Shown here: positions 10,616-23,039 of the stretch, in pieces
How positions within the stretch are numbered: position 1 is the first letter of the stretch
How the letters are laid out: every line of letters starts with the position of its first letter
From: Enoplolaimus lenunculus
Taxonomy: Eukaryota > Nematoda > Enoplea > Enoplida > Thoracostomopsidae
Assembly: GCA_030248215.1 (NCBI GenBank)
Contig: JASANG010003286.1
Location: 1 to 64,000, forward strand
Direction: 5' to 3'
Length of the DNA stretch: 64,000 nucleotides
Made by a program: the position numbers and the translations under genes
Notes under the pieces: model-generated
Told to the model about the DNA's origin: nothing
What the model saw: only the letters and a program-made list of their open reading frames with translations
Database searches by the model: none

Positions 10616-11748
10616 CTGAGGCTCAACGTTTGAATTTAAATAAATAAATATACCTATGTATATATGTCGTAAGCTAATCTGCTATTCAGGCCAATTACCT
10701 ATTGGCTTAGGCCAATCTGCTCTTTTGCGTATAACAGTTTTGCTTAGGCTAAACTGTGATTAAACTTATTGACCAATCAGATTTGAGTATTTGGTCAGAC
10801 GCAACCCCGTTATCCAATCAGCGTTTAGTTTTACATCACTGTTGTTTTGCTACATCTTCAATTATCCCTATGGTTTATTAACAGAATTTTTAAATAAAGT
10901 TTTACATTTTAATGAAACCAAAACACGACAATACTAACGTTTTAATATGATCATTTGACAAAAATGTTATTTCAAGATAAAGTTTTCAAATTGTGAAATA
11001 TGTAAAATATGTGTTTTAAAAAAAAAGTAGAGTAAATAATGTATTGCAAAACTACTACCATGGACGTTAATTTTTTTCAAATTCAAAATCTAACAGTTTA
11101 TCGTTGTCTAAAGCCCAATCTAACCCACGCTCATCGGTGTCTGGTCAATATAGTCATCAGGCCAAGCACCTCCACCATACTCCATTCGGGGGCCCACCAC
11201 AGGAGGGTTCTAGCCTAACTAAGCAATTATTATAATACCGTTTCACGCATGGTCGCTTTAATAACATAAAGCAAAACCCAATATATTAGCGAATTGTCTT
11301 GGTCATCTAAAAATCCATATATCCGAATAATCGGATTCACTATTAGCCTCGCCAAACGACAGCAAAATGATTGAAACCGTTTTTCTCAAATTAAAAACAT
11401 TAAATTTTAAATGTTTAATTCTATATTTCTTAATGATAAATATTTTTGAACATTTGACCGCGTTCGATGAAGCAAATTCGCAAAATATGTATTCAAAATT
11501 GCCATCATCATATGTTTGCGTTCCGCTCCATCGTTAAACTTGCTAATTGCATTCCATTAAAAGCACAGGTGTTCTGCGTACATGCGTATTTGAAAAATAG
11601 AAAATTTTGACAAAAGCATAGAAAAGTTTTACGAGTTAAACTGATTAAAATACGGTGCCCCAGGCTTGAAATTCGACCATTGCAAATGAATCCAAAACGG
11701 GTTGAGACATTTATGGGAAAATACATATTTTGGGCCATGTAAAGATGT

Positions 11749-12340
11749 TACACTGTAAATTCCATAGTTGATTATCATTCGTAGTATTTTAATTATTATA
11801 TATTACTTCTTGTTGGGTGGATTTCACTCTGTTTTCTTGGGTGGTTTAGTATAGTATGATTGAAAGGTAATTTGGTTCTATAGGCGTCTACTCAGACTGA
11901 GGCTCAACTCATTTAGAATGTAAATCAACTCATTGAAATTTACAGTGAGGGCACACAGGTTTTGCGCGGAACTTATAGAACATATAGTAACTTAGGATTA
12001 TTTTACTCTTAGGCTTAGACTTAGGCTTACGCTTGGAATAGCTTATCGTCACGGCCTTTATACATTGGCACATTGCCATTTTTAGAGTTTCTAACTTTTA
12101 AAAAATCATGTAATTCAGTAGTTAAATAATCAACTCCAAAGAGAATTAGTTATTTCTGTTTCATGAGTTACAACGGTAATGTTATGCATCTGATGGATTT
12201 ATTCCGGGTGAGTTGATAATAACTCAACAAGTCAATCATTCAGAATTCTGTTCTGAAAGACATATTCGAAACTCAGGCTTCTAGTGGATTATTTCTATAA
12301 AACAACTCCTCGATTTACAGCGTTTGTGTTTTTCTAAAAT
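11749..12340. repeat. Inner left arm: ACTGTAAATT/GAGTTGAT inverted-repeat elements
   Basis: ACTGTAAATTCCA and TCAACTCATTGAAATTTACAGTG ends bound a segment at about 11752-11949. Further GAGTTGAT/ATCAACTC pairs lie at 12108-12330, and a worn CTTAGG-containing MITE at about 11990-12070. This is the more diverged part of the arm; its partner is 13990-14557. Confidence 0.55.
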
Positions 12341-12682
12341 ACACTATATTTGCAAAACTGCTAGTCCAAAGACTCTATAGTTACTTCTAAACAGCGTAGA
12401 TTCTTTTTAAGAATTTACAATTTATGAGAAATATTAAATGACATATATATTCACTCCACACATCCAGAAAAACAGCAGTCTGAAATGGGAGCTAAAGACT
12501 CTAACTTAAATGTTTTTGTCAATTTGAAACTGCGAAAGCTGAATTGAGTATAGGCGGAGCAGTATATTTATTCTCTTTTATATTTTTCTCATTTCTCATT
12601 TCTTTGTCTTGCGAAACCGTTTTGTAGATTTCGACATTTTTGGACAAACATGTTTTGAACTTTTTTTCTGAGTGTCTTCTCC

Positions 12683-13619
12683 CCCTCTGGTTTTTCCGTT
12701 CTCTGGTGCTCTTGCTTCTCGTGCTTTTCCTGCTGCCTTTCCTCGGCGGTCGTTTGCCTGTTGCGCGGCCTTTTTCGGTTCTGTCGGCTGCGGGCGGCTT
12801 CTTCGTTCTTTTCCCGCCCCTCTGTGGATCCGTGCCTTTTTCGACATTAAAAAAAAAAAAAAAAATTATATAAAAAAAAAAAAAAAGGTGTCACATCAAA
12901 TTTTATGCGGGACAGCGCGAGCGCACTTGTAAATTGGCTTAGTAGCAAATGTTTTCGAACACAAAATTTCCATCTTTGCGTTGACAGAAGTTTTTAGGAA
13001 ACAGTTTTATCAATTGCAAAAGGTAATTAAAATTTTTAATTTTACTATCATATCATATTCCACAGGTATTAGAACTAGCATACAACGACTATGCTGACAA
13101 TTCCAAACACGCCGTGTGATATCGACAGGCAGTTCTAAATGAATGTGATATCACGCTTTATCACATCAACAGGATAGCAGAAAACTCAAATTTTTGAATT
13201 TGATAGTGAGATAAATATGCAGACAAAATGTTATCCGCTGTTAGGAACAGAAGGTGTTCCAAGTAGTCCCAGTTAAAATATTAACCCGAGAACTGTTGGA
13301 AAAATGCACGGGATCATCTATAGATTGGGGTCAGGTTTATGTCAAAATAGAACTAAAGTAATGCCTGTGCAACCGAATCTAGTGTCAGTATATTCAAGAA
13401 CCAATGTATAAAAGTTTGATCATCATGTCTCGAGAACTGAGGCAAAATTCGATTCCGCTGAGTGAAATTTGTGCAGCAGGAAAGCCTATTGGAGACAGTA
13501 ATTGAGTCACATTTTTTGCAGGATACGGAAATTAAACCAAGTGATATAAGAGGAAGTACCTGTGTATACCATCTCTTAAAATATACTTCAATCCGTTTCT
13601 TGTCAAAAAGTTAGTTGAT
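12683..13619. other. Unique spacer at the palindrome centre
   Basis: About 0.94 kb present once. Its left third (about 12660-12848) is unusually GC-rich and pyrimidine-rich on the plus strand. It runs into two A-runs (12848-12863 and about 12872-12886) separated by a short AT stretch, so it looks like the 3' end of an inserted polyadenylated sequence. The minus strand of this block reads as an 83-codon lysine/arginine-rich ORF with no recognisable domain, which is expected of any purine-rich strand. The rest is AT-rich, with a decayed relative of the GAGTCAAAT foldback family near 13430-13520. Confidence 0.7.
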
Positions 13620-14035
13620 AGAAGACACTCTTAGAAAAAATGTTTCAAAACATTGTTTGTTTTTCCAAAAACTGTTCGAAATTCTACAAAACGGTTTTCG
13701 AAGACAAAGAAATTAGAAAATTTTGTAGTAAAAATATAAAAGATGAATAAATATTAACTTTTGTCTCTCCGCCTATACTCAATTCTATGATGCTTTCGCA
13801 GTTTCAAATTTGACAAAAACATTTAAGTTTATGAGTCTTTTAAGCTCCCAGTTTTCAATGACTGCTGTGTTTTTACTGCGATGTGTGTGAGTGAATATAT
13901 ATGTCATTTTGAATATTTCTCAGCTTAAAATCTGTTAAATTCTTTAAAAAAGAGATTTACCGCTGTTTAGAAGTTAACTATAGAGTCTTTGGACTTAGCA
14001 GTTTTGCAAATATAGTGATTTTAGAAAAACACAAA

Positions 14036-14280
14036 CGCTGTAAATTCGAGTGAGTTGATTTTAACTAGAATGAGTTGAATCCACTAGAAGCCTGAGTTTC
14101 GATTATGTCTTTCAGAACTAGAATTCTGAATGATTGAACTTGGTTCTGAGTTAATTAATCAACTCACGGAATTAAATCCGATCAGATGCAGTTAACATTT
14201 ACCGTTGTTAACTCATGAATAACCAGAAATAACTAATTCTCTTTCTGAGTTGATTATTTAACTCACTGGAATTTACAGTG
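14036..14280. mobile_element. ACTGTAAATTC-ended MITE in the inner right arm
   Basis: CGCTGTAAATTCGAGTGAG at the left is matched by the inverted CTCACTGGAATTTACAGTG at the right, with GAGTTGAT repeats inside. It is a 245-bp non-coding inverted-repeat element. The left-arm relative (12108-12330) differs by several indels. Confidence 0.6.
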
Positions 14281-15780
14281 TAATTTTTTTAAAAAGTTAG
14301 GAAACTTGCTAAAAAATGGCCAATGTGCAATGTATAATCAGGGCCGTAAACAGTATAAGCTTATTCCAAGCGTAAGCCTAGTCTAAGCCTGAAAATTCTA
14401 AGTTTAGCTTATATGTTCTATAGAGTTCCGCGAAAACCTTGTGCCTCATAAATTTCAATTATTTCCACTCATGAAAGAGTTAATATATACTGATTTTAAT
14501 TTAGAATTATTGCTAGATGAGTTGAGAATCAACTCATTGGAATTCACAGTGTAACATCTTTACATGGCCCAAAATATGTATTTTCCCATAAATGTCTCAA
14601 CCCGTTTTGCGATTCATTTGCAATGGTCGAATTTCAAGCCTGCGGGCACCGTATTTTTAATCAGTTTAACTCGTAAAACTTTTCTATGCTTTTGCTCAAA
14701 ATTTTCTCATTTTTCAAATACGCATCGTACGCAGAACACCTGTGCTTTTAATGGAATGCAATTAGCAAGTTTAACGATGGCAGCGGAACGCAAACATATG
14801 ATGATGTGCAATTTTGAATACATAATTTTTGCGAATTTGCTTTCATCGAACGCGGTCAAATGTTCCAAAAATATTTATTCATTAAGAAATATAGAATTAA
14901 ACATTTAAAATTTAATTGTTTTTAATTTGAGAAAAACGGTTTCAATCATTTTGCTGTCGTTTGGCGAGGCTAAATAGTGAATCCCGATTATTCGGATCAT
15001 ATGGATTTTTTATGATGACCAAGACAATTCGCTAATATATTGCGGTTTTTGTGACTTTATGTTCTTTATAAGCAAGACACTATCGCGTTGTAAACGGTAG
15101 TTATCAATAATTGCTTAGGTTCAGGCTCGAAGACCCTCCTGGTGGTGGGCCCCCGAAATGGGAGTATGGTGGCAGGTGCTCTGGCCCTGATGCTTATATA
15201 GATTGACCAGGACACCGGATGAGCGTGGGGTTTTAGATTTGGGCTTCTTAGACTAACGATAAAACTGTTAGATTTTTTGGAATTTGAAAAAAATTAAACT
15301 GTCCCAGTGTCGATTAGTATGTTTTTGCAATCATCATTATTTTACTCGGTACTTTTTGTTTTAAAACACATATTTTACATAGTTTCACAATTTGTAAAAA
15401 CTGTTCATTCGTTTGTAGAAATTAACATTTTTGTCAAATGACTCATATTGAAAACGTTAGTATTGTCGTGTTTTGGTTTCATTACAAAATGTAAAACTTT
15501 TATTTAAAAATTCTGTTAATAAACCATAGGGATAATTGAAGATGTAGCAAAACAACAGTGATGTAAAACTAAACGCTGATTGGATAACGGGGTTGCGTCT
15601 GACCAAATACTCAAATCTGATTGGTCAATAAGTTTAATCACAGTTTAGCCTAAGCAAAACTGTTATACGCAAAAGAGCAGATTGGCCTAAGCCAATAGGT
15701 AATTGGCCTGAATAGCAGATTAGCTTACGACATATATACATAGGTATATTTATTTATTTAAATTCAAACGTTGAGCCTCA

Positions 15781-15899
15781 GGGTACGCTATACTCTCAAC
15801 GCTCCACCGCACGCCACCTAATGATTTTACGCATAGCGGCGCCTGGCGCCGTGTAGTGGCGCGCGGCAGCGTCCGGCACAAAAAAGTATAACGCAACCC
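15781..15899 (-). mobile_element. GC-rich Harbinger-like MITE (right-arm copy)
   Basis: Reverse-complement counterpart of 10498-10615, with TCA and TTA at the borders. Confidence 0.6.
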
Positions 15900-16529
15900 T
15901 TAGGGTTGCGCTATACTTTACTGAGTCGGACGCCGGAGCGCGCCGGCGCAAGGGGGCGTGTTGTAATTTTTAATAAAAGTTCTATTTTACTAATCCAATC
16001 ATTATACGCGGGGGACTTTTGTGGGAATGGGAATAAACAAGTAGACTCAATCCTGAAAAGAATATTCTCGAGCGTGGACTTTGGCGCAAGTGGGGCAGAT
16101 GGGGCTCCGCCTAATATCCTTCCGCCAAAAAACTTGGATCCGTGTCTGGAAACACCTCTATTCTGGTGCGGCGAACATAGTCTAAGCCAGGGGGGCGGGC
16201 GGTCATCTTAGCAAATAGTCATATTCAATGTTTCAATAAAATTCCACAAATAATCGGCAGGATACCAAAGCAAAAATACAACTCATACGAATATTTTATT
16301 CCCACCATCATCTACCGCTATACAGCCCTTAGCTTACGAATCTCTAAACTTTGCGCAACAGATTAATCGACTTTGAAGAACGCGACGCAGGAATTCGTTG
16401 TTGAAATTTGAAAATTCTAAGCTTTCTCAGCTATTAAGACGTCTTAATAAAGTCCGCATTAGCGCTACTTTAAATTTGTCAAAAGTTTTTAGCACTTTAC
16501 TGAAAATAAAAGGGCCAGTGTTACGTTTA

Positions 16530-17245
16530 GGGTCGTAACCAGAGCTAACTGCTAGCCTCGGGTATCTGCGGGTGAACGCTGGATGGGTAAGAAATTTTAG
16601 CGCGGGTAGGCCCGAGTGTAAAGAATTTTATAGTGTGGGTGAAAAATTTTTGTTAATGTTTACCCGAACTTAAAATTTTCATAAGAAACTTGAAACCAGA
16701 TAACGTAGAAAAACTTGAACTTTTAAACTATTTTTTACCGTATATATGAAAAATAAGCGTGCACTGTAAAATTACACAATTGTATTGAACGCAGAAGAAA
16801 AAATAAGGGCGGGTAAAGGCGGATAACGGGTAAAGAAATTTATTCTTTACCCGCCTAAAATTTTCATAACAGCTTAGGCTTAGGCTTAGGAAAATGTTTA
16901 TACTACTGTTCCGGCCCTGTTCTATACATGGGTTATCGCAAACAACATAGGTTTTTGCAACGTAAATCAAGCGAGCAACATCTATGCACTGTAAAATTAC
17001 ACAATTGTATTGAACGCATAAGAAAAAGTCAGGCAGGTAAGGTCGGTAACGGTAAAGGAATTTTGCGCGGGCAAAGACGGGCAACGGGTAAAGTTTCCGT
17101 GGATAAAGCGCAGCGCGGGTAAAAAATCATTACTCAGTTGCACCTTTGGACTACTGGTTAACTTACAATTAAAAGCGTGAGGCGTCGGCATAGGTAAGAG
17201 TATTGCTAATATATCTCGAAACTTTGTCATAACCGAAATGCCCGA
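16530..17245. repeat. GGGTAAAG repeat block (right-arm copy)
   Basis: Reverse-complement counterpart of 9150-9860, with the partial subfamily B MITE at about 16872-16932. Confidence 0.6.
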
Positions 17246-17422
17246 TCACAAAGGTGAAGCGGCTAAAATATGTTTAGGAGACGGACCAATCCTATTGGAC
17301 CACTACGGCCCTGAGTCAGCGTTTTGCGTTGCTATGAAACAGAATCGAGTCAGCACATTTTTCATTCCCTGGTTTACTGTTTAGTTCAATGTAGGTTTTT
17401 GTTTACGTAATATTGCCAAAGT

Positions 17423-17601
17423 GGCCCATGTATAGAACAGGGCCGGATGGTTTTCCGGAGGGGCTGTAATAGAGTCAGTTTAAGCTTTAGACTATTTTTT
17501 TTGCTTAGGCTTAGGCTTAGGAGTAGGCTCATCCTTACGCTAAGGCTTAGACTTAGAAATATGCTTATACTACTGTTCTGGCCCTGCTCTATACATGGGC
17601 C
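17423..17601 (-). mobile_element. Intact subfamily B MITE (right-arm copy)
   Basis: Reverse-complement counterpart of 8794-8972, with GCCAAAGT on both sides (17415-17422 and 17602-17609). Confidence 0.9.
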
Positions 17602-18119
17602 GCCAAAGTTGTTTTTGAAACGTTCTACGTTGGTCAGACTTGTTGGCCGCGTATGATTGGTCAATTCATGTTATTCCCTGTACTCTGTTTTTGATTGGCT
17701 TCATATTTGTTGGCTTTAACAATTTTGGAATATGCATCTCAAACGTTTATACAGCTCTATTGCCTAATTGGACATTCAACGCACGTTATGTTTGTTTACA
17801 CAACGTCTGCAAATTGCACTGTGCAATCTGCATCCAACCAGCAATTGTTTACGCGTTGCTTTAATTGTTTACGCCAAATTCGGCCAATCAAAAATCGGCA
17901 TAAACCTAAATTTGCCAAATATGGCAACCAATAAACAAGTGGTAATTGCATGAGCATCTGTTGAGTATTGTTGAATATTTTAGCGATACATTTTGGTTGA
18001 TTTTGGTTCTGGACAGAGTAAAGTTTTTCGCTGTGATAGTTTGTTTTATCTGTCCACGTAGAGTTAGAGTGCTCTGAAAATTGAAGTTTCTAAATTTTCT
18101 TTAGTGCATAAATCTATAT

Positions 18120-18172
18120 CAGTAAAGCTAGAACGCCCCACAGATGTATTTTGGACAACGTTCCAGCTGCTG
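18120..18172 (-). repeat. Dispersed hairpin motif (right-arm copy)
   Basis: Reverse-complement counterpart of 8225-8275, preceded by CTATATCAGTAAAGC as in the other dispersed copies. Confidence 0.6.
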
Positions 18173-18774
18173 TAGTTCATTTATAAACAAGAGACAGCAT
18201 ATATATGCAAATTAGAACATATTCTTAAATCGTTTTGTATGGAATATTTTAGGGTTGTTTGCATACCTTACACATATACGTCGATGACGTCATACCGGTA
18301 TTAGCTAAGTAAATTTGCAATATAGTTTAACAATTATAATAATATTTTATTATTTGAGTTTTAAAGAATTGCCCTTGCTAATTATATTTTTTTATTCAGT
18401 TTCACAGACTGTGTTTTTAGGGATTTTACGAAATTTGAGGTATTTTTCTTTTACAACAAGTGTTACATAAGTTCAAAATTTGAACGAAGCTGTAATGTTT
18501 TATGAGGTTTTCATGAGGGAGGTACAGGGTGATTGATCCCCGCGATTTTTTTACGTTCGTACGTACGTGCCATACCTTTGTAAAATCTTAGCTAAGAAAT
18601 CTCATCAAACATATTACACTATTCTATAAACGGGTTGTTATTGTTTCAAAACACTCTAAGTGCAATAATGCAGTCAAAACGCTGTTATGTAATCGCGTTT
18701 AGCGTTTGCCAAGAGGTTTAGTTTATTGCAATATGCTATTTGCAAAACACGAAAAACGTTTTGTATTTTCGACA

Positions 18775-18968
18775 CGATTGCAAAACGTCTTTGACTTCCG
18801 GATCCGCCAGCGACCGGTTTTTACTGCGATTGCTGAACGTCTCTGGCTTACGGTTCCGCTAGCGACCGGTTCAATTGCTAAACGTCTCTGGTTTCCAGGT
18901 CCGTCAGCGTCCGGTTCTTACTGCGATTGCTAAACGTCTCTGCCTTGCGGATCCGCCAGCGACCGGGT
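18775..18968 (-). repeat. Short GC-rich tandem repeat (right-arm copy)
   Basis: Reverse-complement counterpart of 7413-7606 with the same four units. Confidence 0.75.
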
Positions 18969-19305
18969 ATTTCTATAAATCCTACCGTTTAATAAGCTTG
19001 ACTTACCGAGTATAATTACGTCATAAACGTCACGCTTCAACTACTTTAAGCTACTTGGATTGCGGTTGCTAGGCAGGTGCATGCCTATTAACCTCTCATA
19101 AAGTAAATTAAAAGCAAAAGAGGGCGGTGCTCAGGCCATAATTATCTGGCCTGTAAGGTCTTTCAATGGTTCGTAAATGTAATCTTTGTATCAGGTTTAG
19201 GCAATCGGCTGAGTACTTGGGTCGCGTCTATGACAGCGACGGGGGACACCGTCTAGTACAGAAATATTTCCAATGTAGGATGTGCTTAATTCGAAACATT
19301 GATTT

Positions 19306-19477
19306 ATGTCAAAGATCGTGAGTGGAACGTTTTTCAGCGGGACTGCAATAGTAATAGAGTAAGCTTAAGGTTTTAGACTAATTTTTTCTTAAGCTTTTAG
19401 GCTTACGTGAAAGTTCATTCTTGTGCTTAGGCTTAGGAATATGCTTATACTACAGTTACGCCCTTGTTCTATTGGCT
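19306..19477 (-). mobile_element. Diverged subfamily A MITE (right-arm copy)
   Basis: Reverse-complement counterpart of 6904-7074. Confidence 0.65.
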
Positions 19478-19901
19478 GAAACATTTTATACCTGGATTTA
19501 AAACACAGTTCTATTCGTATCTATTGTTTCATTCAGATGTACAAATAATTTTTGAGTCGGCCGAATGAGACTGAAATACTCATACGCCATTGTACCGCTC
19601 GTTTTATTTGTTGCTTCTGAAATAAGTAATAGATTCGGATTCGGTCAAATCGTTGATTCAGTGTCACCCTGGAGCACATTTATTACTCCGTTCAAAGCCA
19701 TTATTTCACGTCAAATTTAACTGTTCGCCGAATAAAATGTTGACCGAACGAGAGTAGACGAATTGTCATTTTCGAGTTAATTGTTTTACAGCTGGTAATT
19801 TTAGTACAGATTTATCTCAAAATTCAGATTTACCATGAAATTTGTTACCATTAAAACATTTCTGTTTTCGCAGTAAAATCTCACAATTATCTCTTTTAGT
19901 G

Positions 19902-20073
19902 CGGCCGTTATAAGCATATTCCTAAGTCTAAGCATAAGCCTAAGCCTAAACCTAAGCGCAAAAATGAATATATTCGTAAGCCTAAGCCTGAGCCAAACAA
20001 AAAAAATTGTCTAATGCTTAAGCTTATCCTTGTCCCGCAGAAAAACGTTCCGCCCCTAATCTTTACATGGGCC
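19902..20073 (-). mobile_element. Subfamily A MITE, truncated (right-arm copy)
   Basis: Reverse-complement counterpart of 6307-6477. Confidence 0.7.
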
Positions 20074-20279
20074 TTTAGTTTATAGCAACGTGCTGCTAAT
20101 ACTGGCCCTAATACTTGATGAAGTAAATTTTTTCAATAAGATCTCAAACGAAGCTGAGTTTAACTATCGCGTTTGTACCTGGCTAACGCTTTCTCGTATG
20201 AATATTTTCTATTTCATCTGTGATCGTAATTTCAAACAACAATGCACCAATTATGATTGACGAGATTTTACTAATCAAT

Positions 20280-20581
20280 AGGGTGCCGGAGGTTACGGTA
20301 ATTTCGGTAATGAAATTTTGCATAGTTTTACAGTATTTCGCTGTATGGTGCGTTTCGTTTCAATTTTTGGTACAATTATTTTACAAAAACAATTGCCAAG
20401 ATTTTGTAACAAATAAAGCGTAAAACTAAAAGATTGAACAACACCTTACAGATATTTGGTAAAATTAGGAAGTTAAACATTGAAACTGCTCAAATTTTGA
20501 CTCACTTCCGGATTCACTTCCGGTTTTGCCAAATCTTGTTGACCTCTGGCTTCAGTGTTTTTCACCTCCGGTTGCAGCCTG
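20280..20581 (-). mobile_element. hAT-type CCGGAGGTGAAA MITE (right-arm copy)
   Basis: Reverse-complement counterpart of 5799-6101. Confidence 0.72.
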
Positions 20582-21186
20582 CTAATTAACGACCAATCGG
20601 TGCACTGGAATGGTCAAACTTTGATTTCAATTGTACTACACCGGATATATACGAACTGGTCATCTAATGCTTTGCCAGATTTTGACCGACAATTTCACCA
20701 CAAAACCAGCGTCATATATTTGGTCGAGTAATCAAAACGCTCCGAAACCGGATATTAAATCCGTAAATTAGTTTGGCTTAAGGCAGGTGACCCGCGGTGA
20801 GTATAGTTTATTCAGCGCAATATAAAATCTTTAAACGATTTACTCGCTAAAGACGAAATTACCGAACCAATTTTCAAGCTGTTGAATTAAGATTTTACGG
20901 TTGCGTGCGTTAATGTGTCGGCAGAACGCAAAGTCGTGCTACAACTATTACATGTGCTGTTTGCAATAATACCTCAAGGTTCTGTGATCTTCCAGGCTTC
21001 CGTTTGTCACTGTTTTGGTATGGAAAAGTATAAACCATGGATTGCGTTTGACTTCAACGTGTCAAATAGGTAAACTTTGCCACACGCCCCGCCGCAGGCG
21101 GCTGTGCGTTGCTAACCAAAATAAAGACAAAATCTATCCACAACACTTTCTGATCTCCGTATATAATTTTTAGACTTTATTTTTTT

Positions 21187-21516
21187 GGCCCAGTAAAGAT
21201 CAGGGGCGGAACATTTTTCTGTCGGAGTAGAATAGAGTAAAGCTTAAGCATTAGACTAATTTTTCTACTTGGATTAGGATTAGGCTTAGGTATAGGAATA
21301 TGCTCATTTTTACGCTTAGGCTTAGGCTTAGGAATATGCTAATTTTTATGTTTAGGCATTAGGCTTAGGCTTAGGAATATGCTAATTTTTACGCTTAGGC
21401 TTTAGGCTTAGGCTTAGGCTTAAAAATAAACTCATTCTTGCGCTTAGGTTGATGCTTAGGCTTAGGCTTAGGAATATGCTTATAATACTGTTCCACTCTT
21501 GTTCTTTACGTTGGCT
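21187..21516 (-). mobile_element. Expanded subfamily A MITE (right-arm copy)
   Basis: Reverse-complement counterpart of 4863-5191 with the same number of core blocks. The expansion therefore predates the arm duplication or has been homogenised since. Confidence 0.75.
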
Positions 21517-22092
21517 ATTTTTCAAATTGATTTAGATGTTTCAAATTTTTGTCCAACACAAATTTTCTCATGCAAAAATTTGTGTTGTTTTGCACTGTGG
21601 CGGCCCAACCGTAAACAAAGTATGATTTTTTGTTGTGTGGTTGAGTCAATATTTGAAATTCGCGTTCCACTTCAAAACAACGAAGACAATTCTTGAACGA
21701 CAAATACAGAAATGTCGGTGTTTTTGAACTGTTTCTTGACCTTATTTAAATTTCAAACTGTTACGAAACATAAAACTTTTTTACATTTTCTGTTTCCCAC
21801 CAGTTCTTACGATAAGTGTGAGTTTAGTGAGAGATCCGAGGGACGGAAAGTGTACTTTTTGTACGCTTAGGCTTAGGTTTAGGAATATGCTTATAACTAC
21901 TGTTCCGGCGGCATTGATAGATACATTGGCTGAAATTTTGGACATTTTAGACAATTTGGTATCGACACACAGATGGCGTTTGAAATTTTATAGAATTTAG
22001 AACTTAAGCTTGGCAAAATTTAAATTCCACGACGATGTGATGATAAATCCAACTAAAATGCATAGAAAAGGGCCGTAACAGCGGTATAAGCA

Positions 22093-22302
22093 CACTGCAA
22101 AAAATGGTGAGTCAAATTGACTCTCTCCGAAATAGGCTCTACGGGACTGCACAAACTGAGCCAAATTCGACTCCAATAGAATCAAATTTGACTCGCTAAA
22201 TCGCACGTTTGACTCTGGTGGAGTCGAATTTTGACTCAGTTTGTGTAGTCCCGTAGAGCCTGTTTCGGAGGGAGTCAATTTGACTCACCATTTTTTGCGG
22301 TG
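22093..22302 (-). mobile_element. CACTG-ended foldback MITE (right-arm copy)
   Basis: Counterpart of 4077-4285. This copy keeps the better left end, CACTGCAAAAAATGG. Confidence 0.75.
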
Positions 22303-22860
22303 CATGTTCCAAAGCCTATGTTTAAGCCTAAACCTAAGCCTAACCAAAAATTTTGTGTAAAGCTTAAGATCAGTTTTTGAAGTCCCACAGAAAAATGTTA
22401 CATTCCTGATCTTTACATAGGTCATAAAGCCTATACTGGGGCACAGTTAAGAATAAAGGGATACTGCATTTTGAGTACTTACTTGTCAAGCCACTATGCA
22501 GTTTGAAACGAATTAATCTAGTGCCGGATTAAGGTGGACGGAGGCCCGGGGTCCATATGACCAGGAGACCTGAAACCCATAAGACGAGGAGGCCCGGAGC
22601 CCATATGACTAGCAGGCAATTTTTGTTAACCAAAATTATTTTATACACCACAGCTTTAAACATGATACATTTTAATGAAACAAATTGTACCAAAACAACG
22701 AAACAAAATTTACGGTTCCGGGACTGTTCTGGATTTGTACTTACATAAGTTAGTTTTCGGTTGGTCAGAGCCCTCATTTTGGCCCCGTTTAACCCGGCGC
22801 TAAATTAACCCTCCACACAAAAAAGTATTTCTGAATTTATTCAGAAAAGTGTTTTCTGTG

Positions 22861-23039
22861 GCAAATCTAGGGACGGAACGTTTTTCTGTGGGACTAGAAA
22901 AGCGTAAGCTTAAGCTTTAGACTAATTGCTTTCCTTGGCTCAGGCTTAGGTTTAGGAACATGCTCATTCTTACGAGGATTATGCTTAGACTTATGAATAT
23001 GCTTATAATACTGTTCCGCCCCTGTGCTTTACATTAGCC
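22861..23039 (-). mobile_element. hAT-type MITE, subfamily A (right-arm copy)
   Basis: Reverse-complement counterpart of 3340-3519. Confidence 0.7.

Larger units (their letters stand above)
25..12682 (+). repeat. Left arm of a 26-kb imperfect palindrome
   Basis: This arm reappears in reverse complement at about 13620-26162. Paired landmarks keep a nearly constant coordinate sum, which shows colinearity: 33/26154, 1136/25266, 2808/23571, 4379/22000, 5957/20423, 8794/17601, 10498/15899 and 12541/13785 all add to about 26190-26400. Small jumps in the sum mark indels. By eye the outer ~11 kb is about 98-99% identical and the innermost ~1.5 kb is nearer 85-93%. No ORF in the arm looks like a real protein; almost everything recognisable is MITE or simple repeat. 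Only ~24 bases of left flank are visible, so the outer boundary is provisional. The arm could be a true segmental inverted duplication or an assembly fold-back. Confidence 0.93.

Noticed and set aside
12596-12847. 83-codon lysine/arginine-rich ORF as a histone- or protamine-like gene
   Set aside because: A purine-rich strand automatically encodes Lys/Arg/Glu/Gly; upstream is only poly(T) and no family signature is seen.
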